From Peristeroidobacter soli (GTDB lineage: Bacteria; Pseudomonadota; Gammaproteobacteria; Steroidobacterales; Steroidobacteraceae), in assembly GCF_004138485.1 (NCBI RefSeq), contig NZ_ML142848.1, forward strand, positions 1,772,640 to 1,836,639: a stretch of DNA of 64,000 nucleotides. Reading direction: 5' to 3'. Position 1 is the stretch's first letter; each line of letters starts with the position of its first letter. A model generated the notes under the pieces. That model did not search any database and had not been told where the DNA came from. It saw nothing but the letters and a program-made list of their open reading frames with translations. Of this stretch, positions 15,908 through 24,203 are shown piece by piece. A program made the position numbers and the translations under genes.

Positions 15908-17341
15908 ATGATCAATCAACGTCAACCTTTGAGGTCGTACGATCGATCGGCCGGCGTGAGCGCGTCGGAACCGACCTCGCTGTTCGTCATGAAATCGCTG
16001 CTGTATCCAGTGATGCCGGTGCTCACCCTGGGCCTGTGCATGCTGGTGTGGCGCGAGAGCCTGCTGCAGGGACCCTACTTCCTGATGGCGGTGCTGGCCT
16101 TCTTCGGTGCGGCCGACGTGCTCGATGCCCTGCCGATGGCGCCGCCGCGTCATCGCTCGATGGCCATCGCCTCGCTGCTCGACATCATCTTCCGCTGGTC
16201 CCTGGTGATCGCCTTCATCTGGGCCCTGATGGAAATCGCGGGCATCGCCAATCAGCTGCGCTGGGAAGTGCTGGTCAGCTGGGCGATCTCGACGCCGCTG
16301 GTGCTGTGGGTCGGCCGGCTCTACAGCCCGCATCTGTTCGTCCGGGCCAGCAACAACGGCGCGCCTCGCAAGGTCGTGATCGCCGGCGCCAATCGCCTGG
16401 GCGCGAAGCTGGCCGGCAAGCTGGGCGAGTCGCCCTGGTTGAACATGGAAGTGCTGGGCTATTTCGACGATCGCGATTCGGGCCGGCTGCCCGAGGAGTG
16501 CTCGGGTCGGGTGCTGGGCAAATTGAACTGGATGCGCGACTACATCGCCCGCAACTCGATCGACGTGGTCTACATAACGCTGCCGATGACGCGTCACCCG
16601 CGCATCACCGAGCTGTTGCAGTCCCTGAAGGACTCGACCGCTTCGGTGTATTTCGTGCCGGACCTGACCATGTGCGATCTGGTCCAGCCGCGCTTCGATC
16701 TGGTTAACGGCGTGCCGGTGGTGGCGGTGTGCGAGTCGCCGTTCTACGGCGGCCGGGGTATCGCCAAGCGGCTCAGCGATATTGCGATCTCGTCGGTCGC
16801 CATCGCCCTGCTGTCGCCGGTAATGTTGCTGGTCGCGGCCGCCATCCGGATCACCTCGGCCGGCCCGGTCATCTTCCGTCAAAAGCGCTATGGCTTGGAC
16901 GGCAAGGAGATCGTGGTCTACAAGTTCCGCTCGATGACCGTCACCGAGGATGGCAATAAGAGTTATACGCAGGTCACCCGCAACGACGCGCGAGTGACTT
17001 CTGTCGGCGCGTTCATCCGCGCAACGTCGCTGGATGAACTGCCGCAGCTATTTAATGTCTTGGAAGGAACCATGAGTATCGTCGGCCCGCGCCCGCACGC
17101 GGTGGCGGTCAACGAGCAGTACCGGCGGCTGATCCCCGGCTACATGCTCCGACACAAAGTGAAGCCGGGCATCACCGGCTGGGCGCAGGTCAACGGTTTT
17201 CGTGGTGGCGATGACATCGGCTCGATGCGAGCGCGCATCGAACATGACCTGGAATACCTCCAGCACTGGTCGCTGACGCTCGACCTGATGATCATCCTCA
17301 AGACAGCCATGGTGGTTTGGAACGACAGACATGCTTATTAG
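15908..17341 (+). CDS. undecaprenyl-phosphate glycosyl-1-phosphate transferase (WcaJ-like)
   Basis: A 477-residue polyprenyl-phosphate sugar transferase that puts the first sugar phosphate on undecaprenyl phosphate at the inner membrane. Several N-terminal membrane helices (about residues 20-140) are followed by a Rossmann-like CoA-binding segment (VVIAGANRLGAKLAGKLG). The C-terminal bacterial sugar transferase domain runs from KRLSDIAISSVAIALLSP through FRQKRYGLDGKEIVVYKFRSM, TSLDELPQLFNVLEGTMSIVGPRPH and KPGITGWAQVNGFRG. It has a strong GGGAGGGGCG ribosome site and overlaps the next gene by 11 bp. It opens the EPS synthesis operon. Confidence 0.9.
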   Translation: MINQRQPLRSYDRSAGVSASEPTSLFVMKSLLYPVMPVLTLGLCMLVWRESLLQGPYFLMAVLAFFGAADVLDALPMAPPRHRSMAIASLLDIIFRWSLVIAFIWALMEIAGIANQLRWEVLVSWAISTPLVLWVGRLYSPHLFVRASNNGAPRKVVIAGANRLGAKLAGKLGESPWLNMEVLGYFDDRDSGRLPEECSGRVLGKLNWMRDYIARNSIDVVYITLPMTRHPRITELLQSLKDSTASVYFVPDLTMCDLVQPRFDLVNGVPVVAVCESPFYGGRGIAKRLSDIAISSVAIALLSPVMLLVAAAIRITSAGPVIFRQKRYGLDGKEIVVYKFRSMTVTEDGNKSYTQVTRNDARVTSVGAFIRATSLDELPQLFNVLEGTMSIVGPRPHAVAVNEQYRRLIPGYMLRHKVKPGITGWAQVNGFRGGDDIGSMRARIEHDLEYLQHWSLTLDLMIILKTAMVVWNDRHAY

Positions 17342-18143
17342 TCCGATGGCGCGCCGTTGGGTCTCGATGCTGAGTGCGGTGTTGCTGGTGTGTTGCTCGA
17401 TGCTGAGCAAGGTGAGCTTCGCGGCCGATTCGGACTATCGCCTGGGACCGGGCGACCTGCTGCGGGTCAACGTGTTCGGCTCGCCGGAGTTGTCCGGGGA
17501 AGTGCGGGTGAGCGAGACCGGCAACATCACCTATCCGTTGATCGGACAGGTGCCGGTGGCCGGCAAGTCGCCGGCGCAGGTCGAGGCGCAGCTGGTGAGC
17601 GCCTTCACCGATGGCGGCTTCCTGAAGCAGGCCCAGGTGACGGTGCTGGTGCTGGAGTACCGCAGTCAGAAGGTGTCGGTGATGGGTCATGTCACCAAGC
17701 CGGGGCAGTATTCGCTGCAATCGAGCAGCCGGGTGCTGGACGTGCTCGCCGAGGCCGGTGGCCCCATCAATGAAGAGGCCGCCGACGTGGCGACCCTGAT
17801 GCGCAAGGACGGCAGCAAGGCACCGATCGATTTGAACGCGTTGTTCGCCGGCGACCCCGAGCAGAACCACGTGGTCGGCGGCGGCGACACGGTCTATGTG
17901 CCGCGCGCCTCGCAGTTTTATGTGTATGGCGAAGTGCAGAAGCCCGGCATGTACAAGCTGGAGCGCGGCATGACGGTGTCACGGGCGATCTCGAAGGGCG
18001 GCGGCCTGACCACGCGCGGCTCGGAGCGTCGGGTGGTGATCAAGCGCAAGGACAAGGACGGTAAGGAACAACACTACTCGGCGAAGGGTTCCGACTTGCT
18101 GCAAGCCGACGACGTGTTGATGGTCAAGGAAGGCCTGTTCTGA
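17331..18143 (+). CDS. epsE: polysaccharide export protein, EpsE/Wza type
   Basis: A 270-residue exported protein (signal peptide to about residue 31, SKVSFAA). It has the polysaccharide-export domain (DYRLGPGDLLRVNVFGSPELSGEVRVSETGNITYPLIGQV) followed by two SLBB-like beta-grasp repeats (KVSVMGHVTKPGQYSL and QFYVYGEVQKPGMYKLERG). This family forms the outer-membrane/periplasmic export channel for the polymer. No lipobox cysteine is placed to support a lipoprotein of the Wza kind; the Cys pair lies inside the hydrophobic core. It overlaps the priming transferase gene and precedes the chain-length gene. Confidence 0.9.
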   Translation: MLISPMARRWVSMLSAVLLVCCSMLSKVSFAADSDYRLGPGDLLRVNVFGSPELSGEVRVSETGNITYPLIGQVPVAGKSPAQVEAQLVSAFTDGGFLKQAQVTVLVLEYRSQKVSVMGHVTKPGQYSLQSSSRVLDVLAEAGGPINEEAADVATLMRKDGSKAPIDLNALFAGDPEQNHVVGGGDTVYVPRASQFYVYGEVQKPGMYKLERGMTVSRAISKGGGLTTRGSERRVVIKRKDKDGKEQHYSAKGSDLLQADDVLMVKEGLF

Positions 18144-18177
18144 TTTCTATGGCGACGGTTTTCGGGAACACAGCACT

Positions 18178-19608
18178 ATGATGGGCCTGGCTCAAATGTT
18201 GAGAGTTCTGCGTGGACGGGCGTTCCTGTTCACGTGCATCGTCCTGGCCGTCGTGACCGGCGTGGCCGTGATCAGCCTGCTGTCCCCGAAGAAATATGTC
18301 TCGGAGCTGGCCCTGGTGGTCGCCCTGCAGGGCAACGACCCGATGAAGGAAGCGCCGATCGCGCCGTCGCTGGTGCCGACCTTCCTGGCCACTCAGACCG
18401 AAATCATCAAGAGCCGCAACGTGGCGCTGAAGGTGATCGAGAAGACCGGCCTGGCCAACAATCCCGAAGTGGTCGCGGCGTTCCATGACAGCGGCGCCGA
18501 TACCGATCTGAATTCCTGGCTGGTCGAGAACCTGCTGCGTAACGTCGACGCCAAGACCGGCCGGACCAGCAACATCATTCGTATCGGCTACGCCAGCCGC
18601 GATCCGTACGAAGCCGCGGCCCTGGCCAATGCCTTCGCCGATGCATATATCCAGACCAGCCTGGAGCTGCAGGTCGATCCGGCCCGCCGCCAGGTCACCT
18701 GGTACGAACAGCAGGTGTCACAGCTGCGCGACGAGCTGGTCGCCGCTCAGGGCCGGCTTTCCAAGTATCAAGCCGATCACGGCGTGCTCGGCGTCGATGC
18801 CGCCCGCATGGACGTGGAAAACGCCCGTCTGCAGGAGATCTCGAATCAGCTGGTCGCCGTGCAGGCGCAGATGTTCGACGCCAACGCACGCACCAAGCAG
18901 ATCACGTCCAGCGAGCAGCTCGACTCGCTGCCGGATCTGATGAAGAACCCGACCATTCAGAGCCTGAAGCAGGAACTGGCGCGCGCCGAGTCCAAGCTCG
19001 CCGAAGTCAGCGAGCGCTATGGCGTGAATCATCCGCAATACATCGCTTCGAACGCCGAAGTGGCCTCGCTCAAGTCCAAGCTCAACGTCGAAATCGGCGT
19101 GACCCGCGGCTCGCTGGTACAGAGCGCGGAAATGGCCCGTCGCCAGGTCGGCGATGTGCAGAGGGCGTTGGAAGAACAGAAGGACCGCATCATCGCGCTG
19201 AAGCGTCAGCAGGACGAGCTGTCGGTGCTGACCCGCGATATCGAAAGCGCCCGCACCGCTTATGACGCAGCCTTGCAGCAGGCCAATCAGACCAAGCTGG
19301 AAAGCCGCGTCGATCGCACCAACGTCGCCATCCTGAATCAGGCCATGCCGCCGTTGCTGCCGGACTCGCCCAAGATTCTGCTCAACCTGGTCGTCGGTCT
19401 GTTCGCGGGCATCGCGCTCGCCATCGGCCTGATCCTCACCCTGGAAGTCTGCAACCGCCGGTTGCGCTCCGCCGAGGACCTCGCCGACTTCACCGACTTG
19501 CCCGTGCTCGCGGAGCTGCCGGCGCTGCCGGCCGCTGCCCGTCGTCATCGCCGCCGCGAAGTGCAGCGTGCGCTGAAGCTCCAACCCAACGTCGCCCAAG
19601 CAAACTGA
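18178..19608 (+). CDS. epsF: chain-length determinant protein, EpsF type
   Basis: A 476-residue Wzz-family polysaccharide co-polymerase. TM1 is about residues 17-37, followed by the Wzz domain (SLLSPKKYVSELALVV). A long coiled-coil periplasmic part (roughly 160-385, many EL/KQ heptads) precedes TM2 at about 400-420 (ILLNLVVGLFAGIALAIGL) and a basic cytoplasmic tail. No kinase domain is fused; the partner ATPase is the next gene. It controls polymer length together with the Wzy polymerase. It starts 34 bp after EpsE at ATG 18178; an ATG one codon on is equivalent. Confidence 0.9.
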   Translation: MMGLAQMLRVLRGRAFLFTCIVLAVVTGVAVISLLSPKKYVSELALVVALQGNDPMKEAPIAPSLVPTFLATQTEIIKSRNVALKVIEKTGLANNPEVVAAFHDSGADTDLNSWLVENLLRNVDAKTGRTSNIIRIGYASRDPYEAAALANAFADAYIQTSLELQVDPARRQVTWYEQQVSQLRDELVAAQGRLSKYQADHGVLGVDAARMDVENARLQEISNQLVAVQAQMFDANARTKQITSSEQLDSLPDLMKNPTIQSLKQELARAESKLAEVSERYGVNHPQYIASNAEVASLKSKLNVEIGVTRGSLVQSAEMARRQVGDVQRALEEQKDRIIALKRQQDELSVLTRDIESARTAYDAALQQANQTKLESRVDRTNVAILNQAMPPLLPDSPKILLNLVVGLFAGIALAIGLILTLEVCNRRLRSAEDLADFTDLPVLAELPALPAAARRHRRREVQRALKLQPNVAQAN

Positions 19609-19633
19609 GATCGAGTCATTGAGGACGCCCGTT

Positions 19634-20509
19634 ATGGACGCCGCTGTTGCTCCCAGAGCCCGCCTTCCCAGGGTCACTCGCCCGCGCATCCGCATTGGCG
19701 AGATCCTGCTGAACATGGGCGCGATCTCGGAAGCCGATCTGCAGAAGGTGCTGGCCGCGCATCTGGATCGCGGCGAGCCGTTCGGCAAAGTGGCCGTGGC
19801 CATGAAGCTGATCACCGAAGGCGAGCTGCGCGCGGCGCTGGCCCAGCAGTTCACTTATCCGATCGCTCGCATCGGCGAGTCGGCACTGTCGCCGTTGCTG
19901 GCCGCTGCTTACGAACCTTTCGGTCAGTACGCCGAAGGCCTGCGCACACTGCGCAGTCAGTTGTTGATGCGCTGGATGGGCGAGCATGACTGCACGCTCG
20001 CTGTTTGCTCCGCCCGCAGTGGCGAAGGCTGCAGCGTTCTCGCGGCCAATCTCGCCATCGTGTTCGCTCAGCTCGGCGAGCGTACGCTGCTGATCGACGC
20101 GAATCTGCGTCGCCCGGTTCAGCATCATCTGTTCGGCCTCGGCGAATGCGACGGCCTCACCGATCTGATCAAAGGCGCGACCCGTACCGAAAAGGCGCTC
20201 CGCAAGATCGCGCAGTTCGACAGCTTGAATGTGATGACCGCCGGCACGCCGCCGCCGAATCCGCAGGAGCTGCTGAGCCGCCTGCCGTTCGCCCAATTGC
20301 TGGATGAAATGGCCGGCCGTTACGACGTGATCATCATCGACACGCCGCCGCTGCTCGAGTTCGCCGACGGTCAGATCGTCGCGGCCCGCGCTCGCGGCTG
20401 CTTGCTCGGCACGCGCAGGGACAGCACGCGCCTGATCGACATCGCCCGCATGAAGGCGCAGCTCGATCCCAACCTGACCCACGTGTTGGGCACTGTGATC
20501 AGTGGCTGA
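19634..20509 (+). CDS. epsG: EpsG-type ATPase with N-terminal MshEN-like domain and degenerate Walker A
   Basis: A 291-residue bacterial tyrosine-kinase-like partner of EpsF. Residues 20-43 and 49-72 are two copies of a 24-residue MshEN/GspE-N motif (RIGEILLNMGAISEADL and PFGKVAVAMKLITEGEL) with a 5-residue spacer. The P-loop region 126-135 reads SARSGEGCSV, so Cys133 replaces the Walker A lysine. The A' motif is LLIDANLRRP, with Asn for the second Asp, and the B motif is DVIIIDTPPLLEFADG. No C-terminal tyrosine cluster exists. ATG 19634 with GAGGA upstream is preferred to TTG 19619. It overlaps the polymerase gene by 8 bp. Autokinase activity is doubtful. Confidence 0.85.
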   Translation: MDAAVAPRARLPRVTRPRIRIGEILLNMGAISEADLQKVLAAHLDRGEPFGKVAVAMKLITEGELRAALAQQFTYPIARIGESALSPLLAAAYEPFGQYAEGLRTLRSQLLMRWMGEHDCTLAVCSARSGEGCSVLAANLAIVFAQLGERTLLIDANLRRPVQHHLFGLGECDGLTDLIKGATRTEKALRKIAQFDSLNVMTAGTPPPNPQELLSRLPFAQLLDEMAGRYDVIIIDTPPLLEFADGQIVAARARGCLLGTRRDSTRLIDIARMKAQLDPNLTHVLGTVISG

Positions 20510-21782
20510 AACGACGGCAATCGGCACCATTGGCGGCGCTCACGTCGCGCCGCGAGCACAACAGCACAGCGATTTCGTGCCCCTGCTCCTGCTGTGCACG
20601 CCGATCGCGTGCGCCAGCCTGTTGTCGAAGTTCGGCATTCCCGGGTACACGACGCTGGGTATCGGCATCGCGCTGCCCTTGATGATGCTGATGCTCGGGT
20701 TCGGCATGATCAACGACGCCGTGCGCATCGAACCGCGTCGCCTGGGTTTCTACGGCATCACGCTGGCGGTGCTCATCCTGCCGCAGCTGTTGCGAGCCGG
20801 CACGTTCTCGCTGAACTCGCTGATGATGCTGGCGCTGCTGCATCTTCCCTATGTGCTGGTCGTGAAGCGCGGCGATGAGCTCGCGCCGAAGGCGCTCACT
20901 TTCTTTCTGTATATCGCCCGCCTGCTGGCGGTGCTGGCGATCGCGCAATACTTCTTGCAAGGCTTCGTGGACAAGGCGTTTCTGTATCCGATCGACAACC
21001 TGATCCCGCCGGAGTTCATCGTGCAGGGCTTCAACGCCCAGGGCACGATCAGTTACGGCTCGACCCAGGTCCGCGCCACCGGCATGTTCATGCTGGAGCC
21101 GTCGTTCCTCACTCAGTTCCTGGCCGTGGCCATCGTGGCCGAATCGTGCACGACGCGTCGCCTGTGGCCGCTCGGCCTGTATATCTTCGGCATCATGATG
21201 GCGCACGCCGGCACCGGCATCCTGGTGCTGCTGATCTGCATGCCGTTCGTGGTGCTCATCCATCGCCGCTGGGATCTGGCGCTGCTCGGCGTGCTCGCCA
21301 TCGTCGCGGTGCTCGGCTTCGGCGAGGTACTGGGCATCGACTTCCTCACCAGCCGCACCAACGAGTTCAACGATCCGAACTCCAGCGGCTTCGCGCGCTT
21401 CGTCGGCGGCTTCTATATGTTCGAGCAGATGCTGTGGCCCGACCTGTCGCGCGCGCTGTTCGGTTACGGCGCCGGCGCGTTCATGGACTACGTGCATCTG
21501 TTCCAGATCGAAGTGGCCGACATGCCCATGACCAAGATGCTGTTCGAATTCGGCCTGGTCGGCGCGTTCACTTATTTCATGTTTATCGCCAGCAGCCTGT
21601 TCTCTTCGCCGCTGCCGCGCATGCTGAGCGTGGCGATCGGGCTCACGTTCCTGCTCAACGGCATGTATGTGCCGTTCTCGCACGGACTGGCGCTCGGGCT
21701 GCTGGTGCTGACTTCCACACGGAAGATGCAGACCGTCACGCCGACGGTGCCGCTGAAGACCACGCGAGTCGCGCGGGTCTGA
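20502..21782 (+). CDS. Wzy-like polysaccharide polymerase / O-antigen ligase-like protein
   Basis: A 426-residue integral membrane protein with about ten to twelve hydrophobic helices. A large loop sits near residues 265-320 (IDFLTSRTNEFNDPNSSGFARFVGGFYMF), as is typical of O-antigen ligase/polymerase domains. It would join repeat units in the periplasm, consistent with the Wzx-like flippase and EpsF in the same locus. It starts at GTG 20502 inside the end of epsG. Sequence alone cannot separate polymerase from ligase, but the setting favours polymerase. Confidence 0.75.
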   Translation: MAETTAIGTIGGAHVAPRAQQHSDFVPLLLLCTPIACASLLSKFGIPGYTTLGIGIALPLMMLMLGFGMINDAVRIEPRRLGFYGITLAVLILPQLLRAGTFSLNSLMMLALLHLPYVLVVKRGDELAPKALTFFLYIARLLAVLAIAQYFLQGFVDKAFLYPIDNLIPPEFIVQGFNAQGTISYGSTQVRATGMFMLEPSFLTQFLAVAIVAESCTTRRLWPLGLYIFGIMMAHAGTGILVLLICMPFVVLIHRRWDLALLGVLAIVAVLGFGEVLGIDFLTSRTNEFNDPNSSGFARFVGGFYMFEQMLWPDLSRALFGYGAGAFMDYVHLFQIEVADMPMTKMLFEFGLVGAFTYFMFIASSLFSSPLPRMLSVAIGLTFLLNGMYVPFSHGLALGLLVLTSTRKMQTVTPTVPLKTTRVARV

Positions 21783-21785
21783 GGA

Positions 21786-22952
21786 ATGATGATGTCACTG
21801 GAAATCGTCCTGCTGGTACTGGCGGTGATCTGCCTGGGTTTGGCCCAGCATCCCTTCGTCACGTACCCGATGTCGCTCACGCTGATGAAGAAGCTGTGGC
21901 CGCATCGGGCCAGGCCGCTGCCGCCCGCCAAACCCATCGACTTCACCATCTGCATGTGCGCCTACAACGAAGAAGGCGTGATCCGCGAGAAGCTGCAGAA
22001 CCTGCTGGCCCTCAAGCAGCGCGAGCCGGGCCTGGAGATTCTGATTTATGTGGACGCGGCCAGCGATCAGACCGCCAAGCGCCTGCGTGCCTATGCTCCG
22101 CACATCAGCTTCCACGTGTCGCCGGCCCGTCATGGCAAGACGTATGGCATGAACCTGCTGGCGAGCCGTGCCACCGGCGACGTGATCCTGTTCACGGACG
22201 CGAACGTCATGCTGGACATGGAAGTGCTCGACAAACTGCGCGCTTCGTTCGCCGATCCCGAGATCGGCTGCGTGTGCGGCAATCTGATCTATACGAACGA
22301 AGGAGAGTCGGTCACGGCGTCGACCGGCTCGCTGTACTGGCGCCTGGAAGAAGGCATCAAGCGTCTGGAGCAGGAAACCGGCTCGGTGATGGGCGCCGAC
22401 GGATCGCTCTTTGCCGTGCGCCGCTCGCTCCACAAGGCGCCACCGGATCACATCATCGACGACATGTTCGTATCGTTCTGGGTGTTGATCCAAGGCTATC
22501 GTATCGTGCAATCCAAGGATGCACGCGCTTATGAAGAATCGGCGAGCAACGCCACCGACGAGTTCGGCCGCAAAGCCCGCATCGCCTGCCAGGCGTTCAA
22601 CGTGCACCGGCTGATCTGGCCGCACATCCGCAAGCTGAACTTCGTGACCGTCTATAAATATGTGTCCCACAAGCTGCTGCGCTGGCTGTGCATCTACTTC
22701 CTGGCGTTGAGCGGCATCCTGGTCGTCGCGGCACTGGCCGTCGCCGGCTACACGTGGGCCGCGGTCGTGCTGGTGGCCGCCTCGTTCATTGGTTTCATTC
22801 TCGGTGCCCGTTACGCGATCAAGCCGTTCTCGCAGATCGTCGACATCGTCAGCAGCATGGCGGGCGCCGGTCTGGGGGTTTGGAAATCGGTACGTGGCGA
22901 GCGGTTCCAGACCTGGACGCCCGTCGCTTCGCTACGCAAGGTCGCCGAATGA
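21786..22952 (+). CDS. membrane-bound family 2 glycosyltransferase
   Basis: A 388-residue GT2 with an N-terminal helix (residues 4-24) and a cytosolic GT-A domain. Visible motifs are FTICMCAYNEEGVIREKLQNL and ILIYVDAASDQTAKRL, the DxD equivalent FTDANVML, and the acceptor-region segment MGADGSLFAVRRSL with IDDMFVSFWVLIQGYRI. Two to three C-terminal helices follow. This is the architecture of chitin/hyaluronan-synthase-like and cellulose-synthase-like monomeric GTs. Translation is coupled to the next gene by an ATGA overlap. The sugar cannot be predicted. Confidence 0.88.
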   Translation: MMMSLEIVLLVLAVICLGLAQHPFVTYPMSLTLMKKLWPHRARPLPPAKPIDFTICMCAYNEEGVIREKLQNLLALKQREPGLEILIYVDAASDQTAKRLRAYAPHISFHVSPARHGKTYGMNLLASRATGDVILFTDANVMLDMEVLDKLRASFADPEIGCVCGNLIYTNEGESVTASTGSLYWRLEEGIKRLEQETGSVMGADGSLFAVRRSLHKAPPDHIIDDMFVSFWVLIQGYRIVQSKDARAYEESASNATDEFGRKARIACQAFNVHRLIWPHIRKLNFVTVYKYVSHKLLRWLCIYFLALSGILVVAALAVAGYTWAAVVLVAASFIGFILGARYAIKPFSQIVDIVSSMAGAGLGVWKSVRGERFQTWTPVASLRKVAE

Positions 22953-24190
22953 GATGTTTGTGGATCAGCCGGCACGTCCCCTACCCCATGAACGAGGGGT
23001 TGAAGGTGTACTCGGCAAAACTGTCCGAAGCGCTGGCACAGGCCGGTGCGTTCGTGCGCGTGCTCGGTTTTGGCGGCACTGAAGCCACCCCGAAGCAGCG
23101 GGCACGCATGGAATGGGTGTCGGTGCCCGGCGAGCGTCGCGGAACTGCGCTCGCTTTGTTGAACCGTTTCCCGCTGACCGCCGCTGTTGATTCGACGAGC
23201 GCATATCGTGCGCTCCTCGAAGAGCAGCTGCGTGAGCCGTGGGACGCGATCGTCTTCGACAGCTACGGCACCGGTTGGGCGCTCGACCGCTGCAAGGCGT
23301 ATCGCGCTACCAAGCCCGGCGCCAAGGCCGTCCTGGTCCATGTTTCTCACAATCACGAAGAAGTGTTGTGGCATGCCATGGCCAGACAGGCCGAGGCCGG
23401 CTTGCCGAAGCGCCTGGCGCTCTGGCAAAACTACTATAAGGTTCGCGGGCTGGAACGCCGGTTGCTGCGTGAGGTCGATCTGGTGTCGGCCATCACGATC
23501 GAAGATGAGCAGGCCTTGCGCGCTCATCGCAGCGACAACAACACGCTCACGTTGACGCCGGGCTATGACGGCTCCGTCGCTCCCGAGCGCGTGATCGATG
23601 CCTCCGTGCCGCGCCGTGCCGTGATCGTCGGCTCGTTCCAATGGGTGGTGAAGCGCGAGAACCTCGCCCGCTTCGTCGAGCATGCCGACGCTAAGTTCGC
23701 CGCGAACGGCATCGAGCTGGTCGTCGCCGGCGATGTGCCCGACGATCTGAAACAAACATTGATCGCCAGCAGCCGTGCGACCCGCTTCGAAGGCTTCGTC
23801 AAGGACCTGGCGCCGTTCCTGGCTCAGGCGCGCATTGCCATCGTTCCGGAGCTGATCGGTGGCGGCTTCAAACTGAAGTTTCTGGATTACATCTTCGGCC
23901 GCGTTCCGGTCGCGACTGTCGACGCCGCGGCCGCGGGCCTGCCCACGAAACTGCGCGAGGATTTGATCACCAGCACCGATTTCGCGGCTCTCACGTCCGC
24001 CATCATCGAGCACATCGACCGCCTGGAGCATTTGAATCGCTTGCAGACAGCGGCGTTCGAGCAGGCGCGCACCCTGTATCGATGGGAAGACCGCGGGCTG
24101 CAGTTACAGCAGCGCATCGCAGAATTGCAACAGGCGCGTGCGAGCTCCCTTGCACGTTCGTCGGCCACGGCCGCCGCCGCCAGCGCCTGA
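22949..24190 (+). CDS. family 4-like glycosyltransferase
   Basis: A 413-residue GT-B fold enzyme starting in the ATGA overlap at 22949 (CLWISRHVPYPMNEGLKVYSAKLSEAL). The donor-binding C-terminal half has AVIVGSFQWVVKRENLARFVEHA, then EGFVKDLAPFLAQARIAIVPELIGGGFKLKFLDYIFGRVPV, matching the GT4/GT1 pattern in which a Gly-rich loop precedes the Lys/Asp pair. The final 40 residues are Ala-rich helix. It sits between a GT2 and the phosphoribosyltransferase fusion and is likely to add one sugar of the repeat unit in the cytosol. Confidence 0.85.
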   Translation: MRCLWISRHVPYPMNEGLKVYSAKLSEALAQAGAFVRVLGFGGTEATPKQRARMEWVSVPGERRGTALALLNRFPLTAAVDSTSAYRALLEEQLREPWDAIVFDSYGTGWALDRCKAYRATKPGAKAVLVHVSHNHEEVLWHAMARQAEAGLPKRLALWQNYYKVRGLERRLLREVDLVSAITIEDEQALRAHRSDNNTLTLTPGYDGSVAPERVIDASVPRRAVIVGSFQWVVKRENLARFVEHADAKFAANGIELVVAGDVPDDLKQTLIASSRATRFEGFVKDLAPFLAQARIAIVPELIGGGFKLKFLDYIFGRVPVATVDAAAAGLPTKLREDLITSTDFAALTSAIIEHIDRLEHLNRLQTAAFEQARTLYRWEDRGLQLQQRIAELQQARASSLARSSATAAAASA

Positions 24191-24203
24191 GCAGGAGCGC
24201 CGA

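Noticed and set aside
22688-22948. An N-terminal extension of the GT4 gene in its open frame.
   Set aside because: The extension lies in the end of the preceding GT2 gene in another frame and encodes Arg/Gly-rich sequence; the ATGA overlap at 22949 gives the natural start.
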